Assembly: GCA_020831775.1 (NCBI GenBank) | Contig: JAFIFZ010000072.1 | Coordinates: forward strand, 19,606 to 83,605 | Direction: 5' to 3' | Source of the DNA: Phycisphaerales bacterium | GTDB taxonomy: Bacteria > Planctomycetota > Phycisphaerae > Phycisphaerales > UBA1924 | DNA length: 64,000 nt | Part shown: positions 53,506 to 62,913 of the stretch, piece by piece | How the letters are laid out: every line of letters begins with the position of its first letter | Position numbering within the stretch: position 1 is the stretch's first letter | The notes under the pieces: generated by a model | What the model was told of the DNA's origin: nothing | Seen by the model: the letters and a program-made list of their open reading frames with translations, nothing else | Databases searched by the model: none | Position numbers and translations under genes: made by a program

Positions 53506-54657
53506 TCAGCGCCTGCGCCGCGCAAGCAGCACGCCCGAGATCGCCAGTGCGCCGAGCGCACCCGGCGCGGGGATCACGACACGGAAGGCCTGCAGCTCGC
53601 CCATCGGGTTCAGCCCGGAGCCGACCATCGTCAGTCCGTCGGGCGTGATGTCGTTGACGACATTGATGGTCCAGCCCTGCAGGTCGAGCCCAAACTCGCT
53701 GACGAGCACATCCCCGAGCGGGCGGGCGCCGTTGTCGGCGTCCCAGATGAACGCGAGCGAGCCGAGTTCGTCGGAAGTCGGCGTCTCGCGCCAGTGGCCG
53801 ACGACGACCGAGCCGTCGTTGGTCGCGGCGACCGCCTCACCGACCTGGAAACCGGGGAGCAGTTCGATCAGCGTGGGGCTGCGCGTCGAGTCCCAGAAGG
53901 TCGGGACATTCCTGTCGTTGATCTCGAGCGCCCCCACGATCGTCGAGCCATCGGCCGAGACATCGATCGCCATGCCGATGTGCGGGCCGGGAGGCGCCAT
54001 GGGCACGCCGGGCAGCACCTCGAACCCGCCACTCTCGGTCCAGGTCACGGGAACGAGCTGGTTCTGGGTCGCAGCGCCAACGAATAGCGAGCCATCGTTG
54101 GTGACGCCGGTGATGCTCGCCTCGCCCTGGAAGCCCGGGATGTTGCCGATGTTCTGCTCGCCGCCTGAGCTCGTCCAGACCAGCGCGTCCGAGGCGGCGC
54201 CGAAGACAGCCTGGTTGACAAACCCGCCGGCGGCGCTCCCGTCGAAGTTGATCGCGTTGAAGCCGCTGAAGGTTCCAGGCGCGGTCGAGAGGACATGCGG
54301 CGTGCCGGCGCTGTCCCAGCGGATGCCACGGAACCCGTCGGGACCAAGGCCCATGGCGGCGGCCGATCGCCCGTCTCCGGAGATGGCGTTGATGTACGCG
54401 CCGCCGTCCTCAAATCCGGCCGGGAGCGAGAGCGTGTTGCGCGTCAGCCCGTCCCAGATGATCGGCGTGAAGCCGGATGCGGTCGGCCCGGATGTGTGCC
54501 CGCCGATGAACCGCCCGTCGTCTGAGACGGAGGTGACGAGGCTGAAATCCTCGCCCGCCTCAAAGGGCAGCGGCGTGAACGACGGAGCGCCCATCGCGGC
54601 GCCGGCGCACAGCGGGATCAACGAGACAAGTACGAGCCTTTCGGGGGTAAGGCGCAT
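53506..54657 (-). CDS. HAF-repeat-like exported PEP-CTERM protein (copy 3)
   Basis: A 383-residue paralogue of the genes at 49718 and 51000. The signal peptide covers about 1-23 (LVLVSLIPLCAGAAMGA). It has SDDGRFIGGHT, ISGDGRSAAAMG, VTNDGSLFVGAAT and VSADGSTIVGALE repeats, the conserved NGARPLGDVLVSEFGLDLQG block, DITPDGLTMVG, and the anchor VVIPAPGALGALAISGVLLA plus Arg residues. GAGGAG precedes the ATG at 54657. It is separated from the other two copies by the DJ-1 gene. Confidence 0.82.
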   Translation of the reverse strand: MRLTPERLVLVSLIPLCAGAAMGAPSFTPLPFEAGEDFSLVTSVSDDGRFIGGHTSGPTASGFTPIIWDGLTRNTLSLPAGFEDGGAYINAISGDGRSAAAMGLGPDGFRGIRWDSAGTPHVLSTAPGTFSGFNAINFDGSAAGGFVNQAVFGAASDALVWTSSGGEQNIGNIPGFQGEASITGVTNDGSLFVGAATQNQLVPVTWTESGGFEVLPGVPMAPPGPHIGMAIDVSADGSTIVGALEINDRNVPTFWDSTRSPTLIELLPGFQVGEAVAATNDGSVVVGHWRETPTSDELGSLAFIWDADNGARPLGDVLVSEFGLDLQGWTINVVNDITPDGLTMVGSGLNPMGELQAFRVVIPAPGALGALAISGVLLARRRR

Positions 54658-54841
54658 CTCGGTCTCCTCGTGGTTGGGCGGAGCGTGAAACTCCGCGGTT
54701 TCTTGTCGAAGCCCAAACCCGCCCACGCGAGCGGGAACGGGCATCGGACTTGCAGATCGTATTTCGCGCCGCTTGCTGTCGCTACCCCGCTGCAACACAG
54801 CTGATTCCATGGCCTGCGCCGGTCAGATACACTCAAACACG

Positions 54842-55348
54842 ATGCGAACACGAGGACAGACCATCTCGGCGGCGCTGGCGATCGGCGTCGCCACGATGCT
54901 GGCGCCGATCATCGGCGGCCTCGCGACGCGCCGGTCTGTGGGGACCTGGTACCGCGAGGAGTTGGAGCTGCCCCCGTGGAACCCGCCCTCCTGGGTTTTC
55001 GGACCTGTCTGGACCACCCTCTACATCCTGATGGGGCTCGCGGCCTTCTTCGTCTGGAGGCGGCTCGCCGATCGGGCGGAACGGCCGCTGGACAGGTCAA
55101 TGAAGCTGCCGATGGGGCTCTACGCGTCGCAGCTCGCGCTCAACGCCCTATGGCCCGTGCTCTTCTTCGGGATGCGCAGCCCCGGGGCTGCGCTGGTCGG
55201 GATCGTGCTGCTGCTGGCGGCGATCTGCGCAACCGCTTGGTCATTCTGGCGTGTACGGGCAGCGGCAGGCCTTGTGCTCCTTCCCTACCTCGGGTGGACG
55301 CTCTTCGCCGCTGCGCTGAACGCGACGATCTGGTGGACAAACAAGTAG
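54842..55348 (+). CDS. TspO/MBR-family membrane protein
   Basis: A 168-residue protein with five transmembrane helices, the size and topology of TspO. Hallmarks are ELPPWNPPSWVFGPVWTTLY in the first loop and second helix, and later LNALWPVLFFG and LPYLGWTLFAAALN. The family binds porphyrins and cholesterol-like ligands and has been linked to stress regulation. The ATG at 54842 is chosen because the protein then begins one short basic turn before the first helix. It diverges from HAF-like copy 3. Confidence 0.93.
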   Translation: MRTRGQTISAALAIGVATMLAPIIGGLATRRSVGTWYREELELPPWNPPSWVFGPVWTTLYILMGLAAFFVWRRLADRAERPLDRSMKLPMGLYASQLALNALWPVLFFGMRSPGAALVGIVLLLAAICATAWSFWRVRAAAGLVLLPYLGWTLFAAALNATIWWTNK

Positions 55349-55538
55349 CCGGCCGCCTCGTCACTCCGAGTATCACCCGAACTCAAATACCAACGAACAG
55401 CTTGAATCTCGAGCGATCTTCGGATATCACATCCGTTCAGAGATGACCGCTCGGCCAGCCCGAATCCAGGGCGCAGTGCGGTTCTCGATGACCGGCCGGG
55501 GCGTGCGCCTGTCGGCCGGCTCGGGAAGGAGTGATCCG

Positions 55539-56348
55539 ATGAAAAAGCGTGTGTGTGTCGCGGCTCTGCTCGCGACCGCTGGCTCGGCGTTCGCCCAGAG
55601 TTCCACGGTCGTTCCCAACGCGTATGAGACCGACCCCGGTACCATCATCTTTCTCGGCCCGCTAGCCAACTCGGTCCGCACTTACCAGTTGATCATCAGC
55701 GAGTCGCAGCTCGGGAGCATCATCGGCCAGGACATCACCGGGATCGCTTGGCGGCTCCCCGCTTCGGCCACCGTCGGGTGGCCGGATCTCCAGATCGAGT
55801 ATTTCACCTACGACATCCTCATGAGCGAAGCCGTGAATCCTGCCGACCGCCTGTTCGACTTCGGCGCCAACATCGTCGGCTCCCAGAGCGTCGTCAGGAG
55901 CGGCCCCTTGACGATCACCCCCTTCAGCTATCCCTCCGGCGGGGCCCCCAACGACTTCGGCGCGGAGATCGAGTTCGATACCCCATGGAACTACGCCGGA
56001 GGCAACCTTGCCGTGCAGATCGTGCACAACGGCTCCACCGGAACAAGCCGCGCCGTCGACGCGATCGGGACCGGCATTCCCGGCTATCTGACCGACTTCG
56101 CCGCCGTCTGGCAGGGCACCAGCAATGTCCTCCAGGGCAACTTCGCGGTCGTCAGACTCATCACAGAAGGCGGCGCACCGACCTGCCCGCCCGACCTCAA
56201 CGGCGACGGCGTCGTCGACGCAGACGACTTCTTCCTCTTCCTCCAACTCTTTGCCGACGGCGACCCGCGCGCCGACTTCAACAGCGATGGCGTCATCGAC
56301 GCAGACGATTTCTTCGCCTTTCTCAACGCCTTTGCACTGGGCTGCTGA
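55539..56348 (+). CDS. Exported GC-type dockerin protein (paralogue A)
   Basis: A 269-residue secreted protein. The signal peptide covers about 1-20 (VCVAALLATAGSAFA). A beta-rich domain of about 190 residues contains SSTVVPNAYETDPGT, GQDITGIAWRLPASAT, GAPNDFGAEIEFDTPWNYAG and NLAVQIVHNG. A dockerin-like pair of calcium loops follows (DLNGDGVVDADDFFLFLQLF and DFNSDGVIDADDFFAFLNAF), and the protein ends GC. AAGGAG lies ahead of the ATG. The next gene is a close paralogue, and a third, interrupted one lies at 63748. The domain's binding role is unknown. Confidence 0.82.
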   Translation: MKKRVCVAALLATAGSAFAQSSTVVPNAYETDPGTIIFLGPLANSVRTYQLIISESQLGSIIGQDITGIAWRLPASATVGWPDLQIEYFTYDILMSEAVNPADRLFDFGANIVGSQSVVRSGPLTITPFSYPSGGAPNDFGAEIEFDTPWNYAGGNLAVQIVHNGSTGTSRAVDAIGTGIPGYLTDFAAVWQGTSNVLQGNFAVVRLITEGGAPTCPPDLNGDGVVDADDFFLFLQLFADGDPRADFNSDGVIDADDFFAFLNAFALGC

Positions 56349-56428
56349 GCCGGAAGCCATCCCACTCGATCGCCGGCACTTCCGCGGCGCTCAATATTCA
56401 TCTGTACTTGGAAGAGAAGGAGATCCCA

Positions 56429-57235
56429 ATGTTCACCAAAGCCCCGCTGATTCCCCTGCTGCTGGCGGCAGGCACGGCCCTCGCGCAGAACTCGGTCGTG
56501 ATCCCCAACGGCTACGAGAACGCTCCAGGCCCAAGCGCTTTCATCGGCCCGCTCCACGGCGACCCCAGAACCAACCAGTTCATCATCCGTGAGTCGCAGC
56601 TCACCGCCATCGTCGGGCAGGACATCACCGCCATCGCGTTCCGCCTGCCCGCTTCTGCGACGAGCGACTGGCCGATCGTCGAGGTGACCTACTTCTCGTA
56701 CGACATCTTGCTGAGCGACGGCGTAAACCCATCGAGCCGGCAGTTCGACTTCTTCGCCAATGTCGTCGGCCCGCAAGACCTCGTCCGCACCGGCCCGCTG
56801 GTGGTCACCCCGTTCAGCTTCACAACCGGGGGCGCCCCCAACGACTTCGGTCCAGAGATCGAGCTCAACGAGCCATGGCACTACGCCGGCGGCAACCTGG
56901 TCGTCGAGGTCCTCCACACCGGTCACGACCAGGGCTTCAGGAACAACGACGCGGTCGGCACCTCCGAACCCGGCTACCTCACCGAGTTCGCCAACATCTG
57001 GCAGGGCACGGGGCCTAGTCCGGTACAGGGCAACTTCAGCATCATCAAGCTCATCACCGACGGCGCGACCTGCCCGCCCGACCTCAACGGCGATGGCGTC
57101 GTCGATGCAGACGACTTCTTCCTCTTCCTCCAGCTCTTTGCCGACGGTGATCCCCGCGCCGACTTCAACAACGACGGCGTCATCGACGCCGACGACTTCT
57201 TCGCCTTCCTCAACGCCTTCGCCGCCGGCTGCTGA
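56429..57235 (+). CDS. Exported GC-type dockerin protein (paralogue B)
   Basis: A 268-residue tandem paralogue of the preceding gene, 80 bases downstream. The signal peptide covers about 1-19 (LIPLLLAAGTALA). It shares NSVVIPNGYENAPGPSAFIG, GQDITAIAFRLPASAT, GAPNDFGPEIELNEPWHYAG and NLVVEVLHTG, and the two calcium loops are almost identical in protein and DNA, ending AAGC. AGAAGGAG precedes the ATG at 56429. An intrinsic terminator follows at 57267, so A and B may form one transcript. Confidence 0.82.
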   Translation: MFTKAPLIPLLLAAGTALAQNSVVIPNGYENAPGPSAFIGPLHGDPRTNQFIIRESQLTAIVGQDITAIAFRLPASATSDWPIVEVTYFSYDILLSDGVNPSSRQFDFFANVVGPQDLVRTGPLVVTPFSFTTGGAPNDFGPEIELNEPWHYAGGNLVVEVLHTGHDQGFRNNDAVGTSEPGYLTEFANIWQGTGPSPVQGNFSIIKLITDGATCPPDLNGDGVVDADDFFLFLQLFADGDPRADFNNDGVIDADDFFAFLNAFAAGC

Positions 57236-57266
57236 ACACAGCGCCGGATCCCGCTCAAGAACAGCG

Positions 57267-57301
57267 CCCCCGCCACGGCAACGCCCGGCGGGGGTGTTTT
57301 T
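57267..57301 (+). terminator. Intrinsic terminator after the dockerin paralogue pair
   Basis: CCCCCGCC (57267-57274) and GGCGGGGG (57287-57294) form an eight-base-pair stem followed by TGTTTTT. It lies between the plus-strand dockerin pair and the convergent orphan membrane protein gene. Confidence 0.85.
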
Positions 57302-57320
57302 CCGCGCCGGCCGGGACGGC

Positions 57321-60300
57321 TCAGGGGTCGCCCGCGATCAGCCCGAAGAACACACCCACAAACATCGCAAAGCCCGACCACACGATGATGTGCCCGATCG
57401 CCCCCGCGCCCTTGACCACCGCGTCCGTCCCCGACAACAGCAGCCAAAGCCCGCCCGTCGCCGCGAGCGAATAGAGCAGGCAGACGCCCGCGAACGCCAC
57501 GGCACGCCTCCGGTGCGATAATCGAAGCTCGGCGACCGACTGACCCGGGCTGAGCGCGCTCTTGCGCCGGAGGTTCCAGTAGATGTACCCGAACGCGCCC
57601 GCGATTCCGACCACGAAGGTGATCCCGATGCCGATCGCATCGCCGTTCTCGGCCATCTCCGTCCACGCGTCGCCGAAGTCGAGCATGAAGATCGCGCCGA
57701 TCAGCAGCGAGACCCAGACCGTCGAGTAGTGCACCGCGAGCCGCCCCAAAGCGCCGCGCCGGCGGGCCCGATGATCAAGGTCGCGGGCGATCGACGACGC
57801 CGGGGCGGTCAGGTACCTGTCGAGGCACCACTTCAACGCGTCGCGCAACGCGTCGACCGCCCCGGGCCGGCGCCGAAGCTCCTCGTAGCGCGGGTCCTCA
57901 ACCAGCGCCACGACCCTGGCCTCCTCGTTGCGGCCCGAGGCGTCCCTGACCAGCCAGACCCATGTCTCGGTCGCGAGCTCGACCAGCAGCCCGCGTTCCT
58001 CGCCAGCCGAGCTATACACGCCGTGCCCGAGCAACCCGTCCAGCAGCGAACGCCGGATCCCAAACGCCTCCGCTGCGGTCTCGACATCCGATGCCGAATC
58101 CAGCGACGATCTCCAGAGCACGCCGAGCAGATACCTGCGCACAACAACCGCGTCGACCGAAGCCACGCTGGCCATCGCGCCGGCAAGCTCCTCAGGCTCG
58201 GCCCGCCTCGCCGCGGCTTCGGGCCACGCCTCGGCGATCTCGCCCAGAAGCTCCGCCCAGTGCGACAGGTCGCGGTGCATCGATTCGACCGCCGCGCTAA
58301 GCAGCTCCGCCTCCACCCGGGGCAGCGCGTCGGCCAGCCTCCCCGCTGCGTGATCGAGCGTGGCCCGCAGCGAGAGCAGCGCCTCGCGCGACCCGTCGAG
58401 CCCGGACCATGTCTCGGGCAGAGCACGCGACACCAGCACACGCGAACGGGCGAGTTGCTTGGCGAGCTCTCCCTCCAGCTCAGCGAGCGTGCCCGTGCTC
58501 CACGCGGGGTAGCCACGCAGCACGAACGGTTCGTGCTGCGCCCCGGTCTGTTCGAGCAGGCCGATCAGTGTCCCGCGCGGCGCCGCACGCTCGCCCGACG
58601 GGTCCCCGATGAGGTTCGTCAGGCGCACCACGCGCTCGCGGAGGTCCGGCGTTTCCTCGGCGAGCGCCGCGAGCTCGTCGCGCAGCCGCGTCCCATCCTC
58701 CAGCCCGCCCGCGTCGCCGAACACGGGCGCAGGCCGGGGCTCGCCCGCGCGCCAGCGTGCGTCGGCCGCGGCTCCGGCGACCAACCGCGGGACATCCACC
58801 TCCGCCCCTTTGCTGTCCTTGTAGGTCCTGCCCGTGCACACGCTCCAGAGCGACTCAAAGAACGAGGCGTGCGGGCGCCGCACCAGCGCCATCCGCAGCA
58901 GGGCGTCGGGCGCAAACGACGCCTCGCGCCGAAGACGCCAGCGGAGCTGGTGCTCCATCGCGTCGGCGAGCACCGCCAGCACCGGGCTCCGCTCGTCTGA
59001 TGGCAGCAGCGCCAGCAGCACCCTCGCGTCGTCGATCCGATGGATCGTGCGCACATCAACGAACGACGACGCCCCGGGCCCGCCCCAGCTCAGCACACGC
59101 AGCAACACACTCGAAAGCAACGCATCGCCGACAGAAACCCCCTCGCTCTCGGGCGCCGGCAGCCCGCGCCTGCGCAGCACCGAAACAGCACCGCTCCCGG
59201 CGTTGAGGTGACGGGCCGCGTCGAGCAGCAGCGCCGTCAGCAGCGCCCGCGTCGGATCGTCGAACGCCGACCAACGCTCGCGCGACTCGATGCACGAAAG
59301 CAGGCGGTCCAGCAGGAGGAGCTCCGCCGGTTCCGCATCGGCGCCGGCGAACATCGATCCCCCCGCGTCCGACACAACCACCCGCCGGCAGACCCACCCG
59401 ATCACCCCGGCGATCGTCACACCCTCCGCCTCGGTCGCTTTCGCAGGCCCAGCCAACGCCTCCGCCGCCGCGATCATCCACGACGGGTCTGCGCTCCGCT
59501 CCCTGCGATGCCAGAGAAGCATCCTGGCCGCAAAGAACGCCGACTCGAGGGGCTGGCAGGTCTCCGCGACGACGCCGAGCGCCGCGCTCCCATCCGACTC
59601 GCCCAAGAGCGCCCCCGTCCGCAGCATCTCATCGACCCGGATCAGACCCGCGACACGCTCGGCGTACGCGTCGCTCGACAGCGCCCGGAGATGCTCGAGC
59701 TGCGCAAGAAACATCCTCCGCCAACGAGCGGGCGTCGATGGGCCCGCGCACTTGGCGAGCAGCGCGCCGTACCGCTGCAACACCGTCCGGCCCGCCTGGC
59801 CGGGCGATGACGCCGGCGTCCGGTCCAGCGCATCCTCGGCGATCGCGCGGACCGCCTCGTCTCCCGGCGAACCGTCGACGAGCAGCGCGATCGCCTGCAG
59901 CGTCACAGCGAGATCCGCCGCGGACTCTGGAAGCGCCGCCCGGCGCCCGCCGGCTTCGGTCGCCAGCGGCATCGGCGCAAGGCCAATACCCGCGTCCGGC
60001 ATGCCCCGCGCGGCGCAGAGCAGGATCAAAATCCTCCGCTGCGTTCTGCCGCCGCCGAGGCTCAGCGGCTTGTTCAGCGCGACGCCGCGGTCCTTGGAGT
60101 ACCCCTGGATGTACGACCGCAACCGGTCAGACCGGTGCAGGTGGCGGCCAAGCGCGACCGCCGCGGGCTGGTAGAGATCGGCGACGGAAGCCCGGAAGAA
60201 GAAGGTCACAAACGGCGCGAGCTGTTCGGACCAGGCGTCCGCTCTCGCGATCACCTCCAGGCGCAGACGGATCTCGTCGCGATCGGTCACCGAGGTCCAG

Positions 60301-60494
60301 TCCGCCCACGCCGCGGCGACCGAGTCGCGGGCGATCAACTCCGCGACGCCCCGCTTCGCCCGCTCGCGATCGATCCCGGCCGCCTCACACGCGCCGATCA
60401 ACGACTTGGCGCTCGGGGATCCACCGCCCGCCAACGCGGACTCGATCACATCGCGCAGCGCCGGCGGACGGCCGGAATCCTCGGGTTCGCTCAT
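57321..60494 (-). CDS. Very large membrane protein of unknown function
   Basis: A 1057-residue protein I cannot assign to a family. The first 900 residues are helical, Leu/Ala/Arg-rich and lack a signal peptide. The last 160 hold about four transmembrane helices (near VWVSLLIGAIFMLDFG, GIGITFVVGIAGAFGYIYW, AVAFAGVCLLYSLAATGGLW and GFAMFVGVFFGLIAG). It is therefore probably an inner-membrane protein with a large cytoplasmic N-terminal region. GGAAGGAA precedes the ATG at 60494; the 85 in-frame codons upstream look non-coding. It diverges from the phosphatase gene. Confidence 0.78.
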   Translation of the reverse strand: MSEPEDSGRPPALRDVIESALAGGGSPSAKSLIGACEAAGIDRERAKRGVAELIARDSVAAAWADWTSVTDRDEIRLRLEVIARADAWSEQLAPFVTFFFRASVADLYQPAAVALGRHLHRSDRLRSYIQGYSKDRGVALNKPLSLGGGRTQRRILILLCAARGMPDAGIGLAPMPLATEAGGRRAALPESAADLAVTLQAIALLVDGSPGDEAVRAIAEDALDRTPASSPGQAGRTVLQRYGALLAKCAGPSTPARWRRMFLAQLEHLRALSSDAYAERVAGLIRVDEMLRTGALLGESDGSAALGVVAETCQPLESAFFAARMLLWHRRERSADPSWMIAAAEALAGPAKATEAEGVTIAGVIGWVCRRVVVSDAGGSMFAGADAEPAELLLLDRLLSCIESRERWSAFDDPTRALLTALLLDAARHLNAGSGAVSVLRRRGLPAPESEGVSVGDALLSSVLLRVLSWGGPGASSFVDVRTIHRIDDARVLLALLPSDERSPVLAVLADAMEHQLRWRLRREASFAPDALLRMALVRRPHASFFESLWSVCTGRTYKDSKGAEVDVPRLVAGAAADARWRAGEPRPAPVFGDAGGLEDGTRLRDELAALAEETPDLRERVVRLTNLIGDPSGERAAPRGTLIGLLEQTGAQHEPFVLRGYPAWSTGTLAELEGELAKQLARSRVLVSRALPETWSGLDGSREALLSLRATLDHAAGRLADALPRVEAELLSAAVESMHRDLSHWAELLGEIAEAWPEAAARRAEPEELAGAMASVASVDAVVVRRYLLGVLWRSSLDSASDVETAAEAFGIRRSLLDGLLGHGVYSSAGEERGLLVELATETWVWLVRDASGRNEEARVVALVEDPRYEELRRRPGAVDALRDALKWCLDRYLTAPASSIARDLDHRARRRGALGRLAVHYSTVWVSLLIGAIFMLDFGDAWTEMAENGDAIGIGITFVVGIAGAFGYIYWNLRRKSALSPGQSVAELRLSHRRRAVAFAGVCLLYSLAATGGLWLLLSGTDAVVKGAGAIGHIIVWSGFAMFVGVFFGLIAGDP

Positions 60495-60687
60495 GCTTCC
60501 TTCCATCCTGCCTTCTATCCCGACTTTAAACTGTCCGATTCCAAACCCGACCCGACTCTCACTCGCCTTCGCCAGCATAGCCGCTCGCTCCGCCTTGTCG
60601 GGCGACCGCGAATCCACTACGGTGCTCACTCGCCTTCCGTCGTTCCAGCCAGGCGCGCTGCGCCCGTTCACCGAATCTGAACCTCCC

Positions 60688-62502
60688 ATGATCCAACACA
60701 CCACGCACCCGCGTCCGCTCCTGCTCGCGATCCTGCTGGGCCTACTCATCTCGGCCTCCGCCCGCGCGGACCTGCCAAGGGACGGCCTTGTCCTGATCGA
60801 GTTCGACGCGAGCTGGCGCTACCACGACAAAGACGAAGACCTCGGCACAGACTGGATCCGCCCCGACTTCGACGACTCGGGCTGGAGCGAGGGCCCCGCC
60901 CTCCTCGGCTACGACACGGCCGATCGCAGAGCACGCTGGCCCGAGCCCGGCCTCCAGACAGAGCTCGCGCCGAACCTCATCACCTACTACTTCCGCACCT
61001 CCTTCAACTACGACGGCCCAACCGACGGCGTATCGCTCAACCTCCAGCACATCATCGACGACGGCGCCGTCTTCTACCTCAACGGCGTCGAGCTCGGGCG
61101 CACCGAACTGATGCCCGAGGGCGACATCGCCCACGCCACCCGCACCACGACCTGGACCAACCCGTCGGTCGAGGACGCCGAGTTCGAGCTCGACCCGTCC
61201 CTCCTCCGCCGTGGGCGCAATGTGCTCGCCGTCAGCGTGCACAACCAATCGCCTCGCAGCAGCGACATCTGCCTCGGCGCAAAGCTGACCGTCACCGAGG
61301 ACACGGCGATCCCCCCCGCCCTCTACCTCTCATGGCAGCGCGACCCCACCACCACCATGACCATCCAGTGGCACCTGGACGAGCACGACCCCTCCACGCG
61401 TCTCGTCTACGCCCCGGCCGGCTCGGACGATTACCGGGAGGCGGAGGTCGCCACCCACCCGATGGTCTTCAGCGGCCGCCCCATCTACACCGTTGAGCTC
61501 ACAGGCCTCCGCCCCGGCAGCGACTACAAGTTCCGCATCATGCGCGAGCAGCGCGGCGCCTCCTCGCCCACCCTCCGCTTCAGGACCATGCCCGCGACCG
61601 CCGACGAACGCCCCATCCGCATCGCCGTCGGGGGCGATGTCCTCCACCGCTACGAATGGATGGCGAGGACGAACAGAGAAGCCGCACGCATGGACCCGGA
61701 CTTCATCGTCTGGGGCGGCGACCTCGCCTACGCCGACGGACGCGAGGACCGCATCGATCGCTGGTACACCTTCTTCAGAGCGATGAACGAAACGCTCATC
61801 CTTGAAGACGGACGCGTCATCCCCGTCGTCATGGGCATCGGCAACCACGAGATCGTCGGCCACTTCTACTGGGGCGCAGACCGAGGCCGCGACACCTACG
61901 AAGACACCGACGAATACCGCGAATCCATCGCCCCGTACTACTTCAACATGCTCGCCTTCCCCGGCCACCCCGGCTACGGCGTGCTCGACTTCGGCGACTA
62001 CATGAGCATCATCCTCCTCGACACGGATCACTCCGGCCCCGTCGAGGGAACCCAGACCGAATGGCTCGCCGAGATCATCGACCAGCGCGATGGCGTCCCC
62101 CACATCATCCCTGTCTACCACTACCCCGCCTTCCCCTCCGTCCGCGACTACTTCGGCGGTGTCCCCACACGCATCCGAGAGCACTGGATCCCCCTCTTCG
62201 AGCGCTACGGCGTCCGCATCGCCTTCGAGAACCACGACCACGCATACAAGCGCACCGTGCCCATCAAGGCCGAACGCGAACACGAAGACGGCATCGTCTA
62301 CATCGGCGACGGCGCATGGGGCGTCGCGACACGCGAGGTCCATGTCGCAGCGGAGACCCCCTACCTCGCCAAATCCATCGCCGAGCGCCACTTCATCCTG
62401 CTGACCATCAAAGGCGAGACCCAGGACCTCAAGGTCTTCAGCGAGCACGGCAACATCATCGACCACCACATCAGCAGACCCTTTGAGAAGCCCAGCCGCT
62501 GA
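60688..62502 (+). CDS. Exported purple-acid-phosphatase-like metallophosphoesterase
   Basis: A 604-residue secreted enzyme. The signal peptide covers about 1-28 (LLLAILLGLLISASARA). A galactose-binding-like jelly roll follows (about 35-205; DDSGWSEGPALLGYD, DDGAVFYLNGVELGR), then an FN3-like domain (about 215-305; YTVELTGLRPGSDYKFRI). The metallophosphatase domain has AVGGDVLHR, VWGGDLAYADGRED, MGIGNHE, PVYHYP and ENHDHAYKR, the ordered metal ligands of purple acid phosphatases with slight changes. It would release phosphate from organic esters outside the cell. Confidence 0.88.
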   Translation: MIQHTTHPRPLLLAILLGLLISASARADLPRDGLVLIEFDASWRYHDKDEDLGTDWIRPDFDDSGWSEGPALLGYDTADRRARWPEPGLQTELAPNLITYYFRTSFNYDGPTDGVSLNLQHIIDDGAVFYLNGVELGRTELMPEGDIAHATRTTTWTNPSVEDAEFELDPSLLRRGRNVLAVSVHNQSPRSSDICLGAKLTVTEDTAIPPALYLSWQRDPTTTMTIQWHLDEHDPSTRLVYAPAGSDDYREAEVATHPMVFSGRPIYTVELTGLRPGSDYKFRIMREQRGASSPTLRFRTMPATADERPIRIAVGGDVLHRYEWMARTNREAARMDPDFIVWGGDLAYADGREDRIDRWYTFFRAMNETLILEDGRVIPVVMGIGNHEIVGHFYWGADRGRDTYEDTDEYRESIAPYYFNMLAFPGHPGYGVLDFGDYMSIILLDTDHSGPVEGTQTEWLAEIIDQRDGVPHIIPVYHYPAFPSVRDYFGGVPTRIREHWIPLFERYGVRIAFENHDHAYKRTVPIKAEREHEDGIVYIGDGAWGVATREVHVAAETPYLAKSIAERHFILLTIKGETQDLKVFSEHGNIIDHHISRPFEKPSR

Positions 62503-62913
62503 CGCGTCACTTCACCAGCCACATCGGCGACCCGCGCTCAAATGCGTGTCTACCGGTGTATCACGCGCGGCACATGCAATTGATCTCCGGCTCGTTATCG
62601 ATCCGGTCATTTTCCTCGGCATAACGCCGCCGCCCGGACTCACGCGATCATCGACCAAACACAAAGGACCAGACGCACAAGATCGCGTCCATCCGCCCGC
62701 TCCTGCGAGTCCTATAACAACTCTCGCGACCATCACATGTCCAATTCCGGCCCTTTGCAACCGCGAACCTCTTGCAAGGTCCCCGTCATTGCCTCTACAT
62801 TGCCCCCTGAGAGATTCGCTCCGCTCGCGTCTCAATCCACTTTCGTGGGGCGCTGCGGGCGCCATCCGGGACTCGTGGACCGGGTGTTCTGGATTGCCAA
62901 AGGAGAGATCAGT
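62503..62913. other. Intergenic region before the PEP-CTERM gene
   Basis: A 411-base spacer without a supported gene. A possible sigma70-type promoter at 62772-62801 faces the PEP-CTERM gene. No tRNA, convincing hairpin or protein remnant was seen in the rest. Confidence 0.5.
62772..62801 (+). promoter_or_regulatory. Possible sigma70-like promoter
   Basis: TTGCAA (62772-62777) and TACATT (62796-62801) are 18 bases apart, about 110 bases ahead of the PEP-CTERM start at 62914. This is a match by eye only. Confidence 0.35.
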
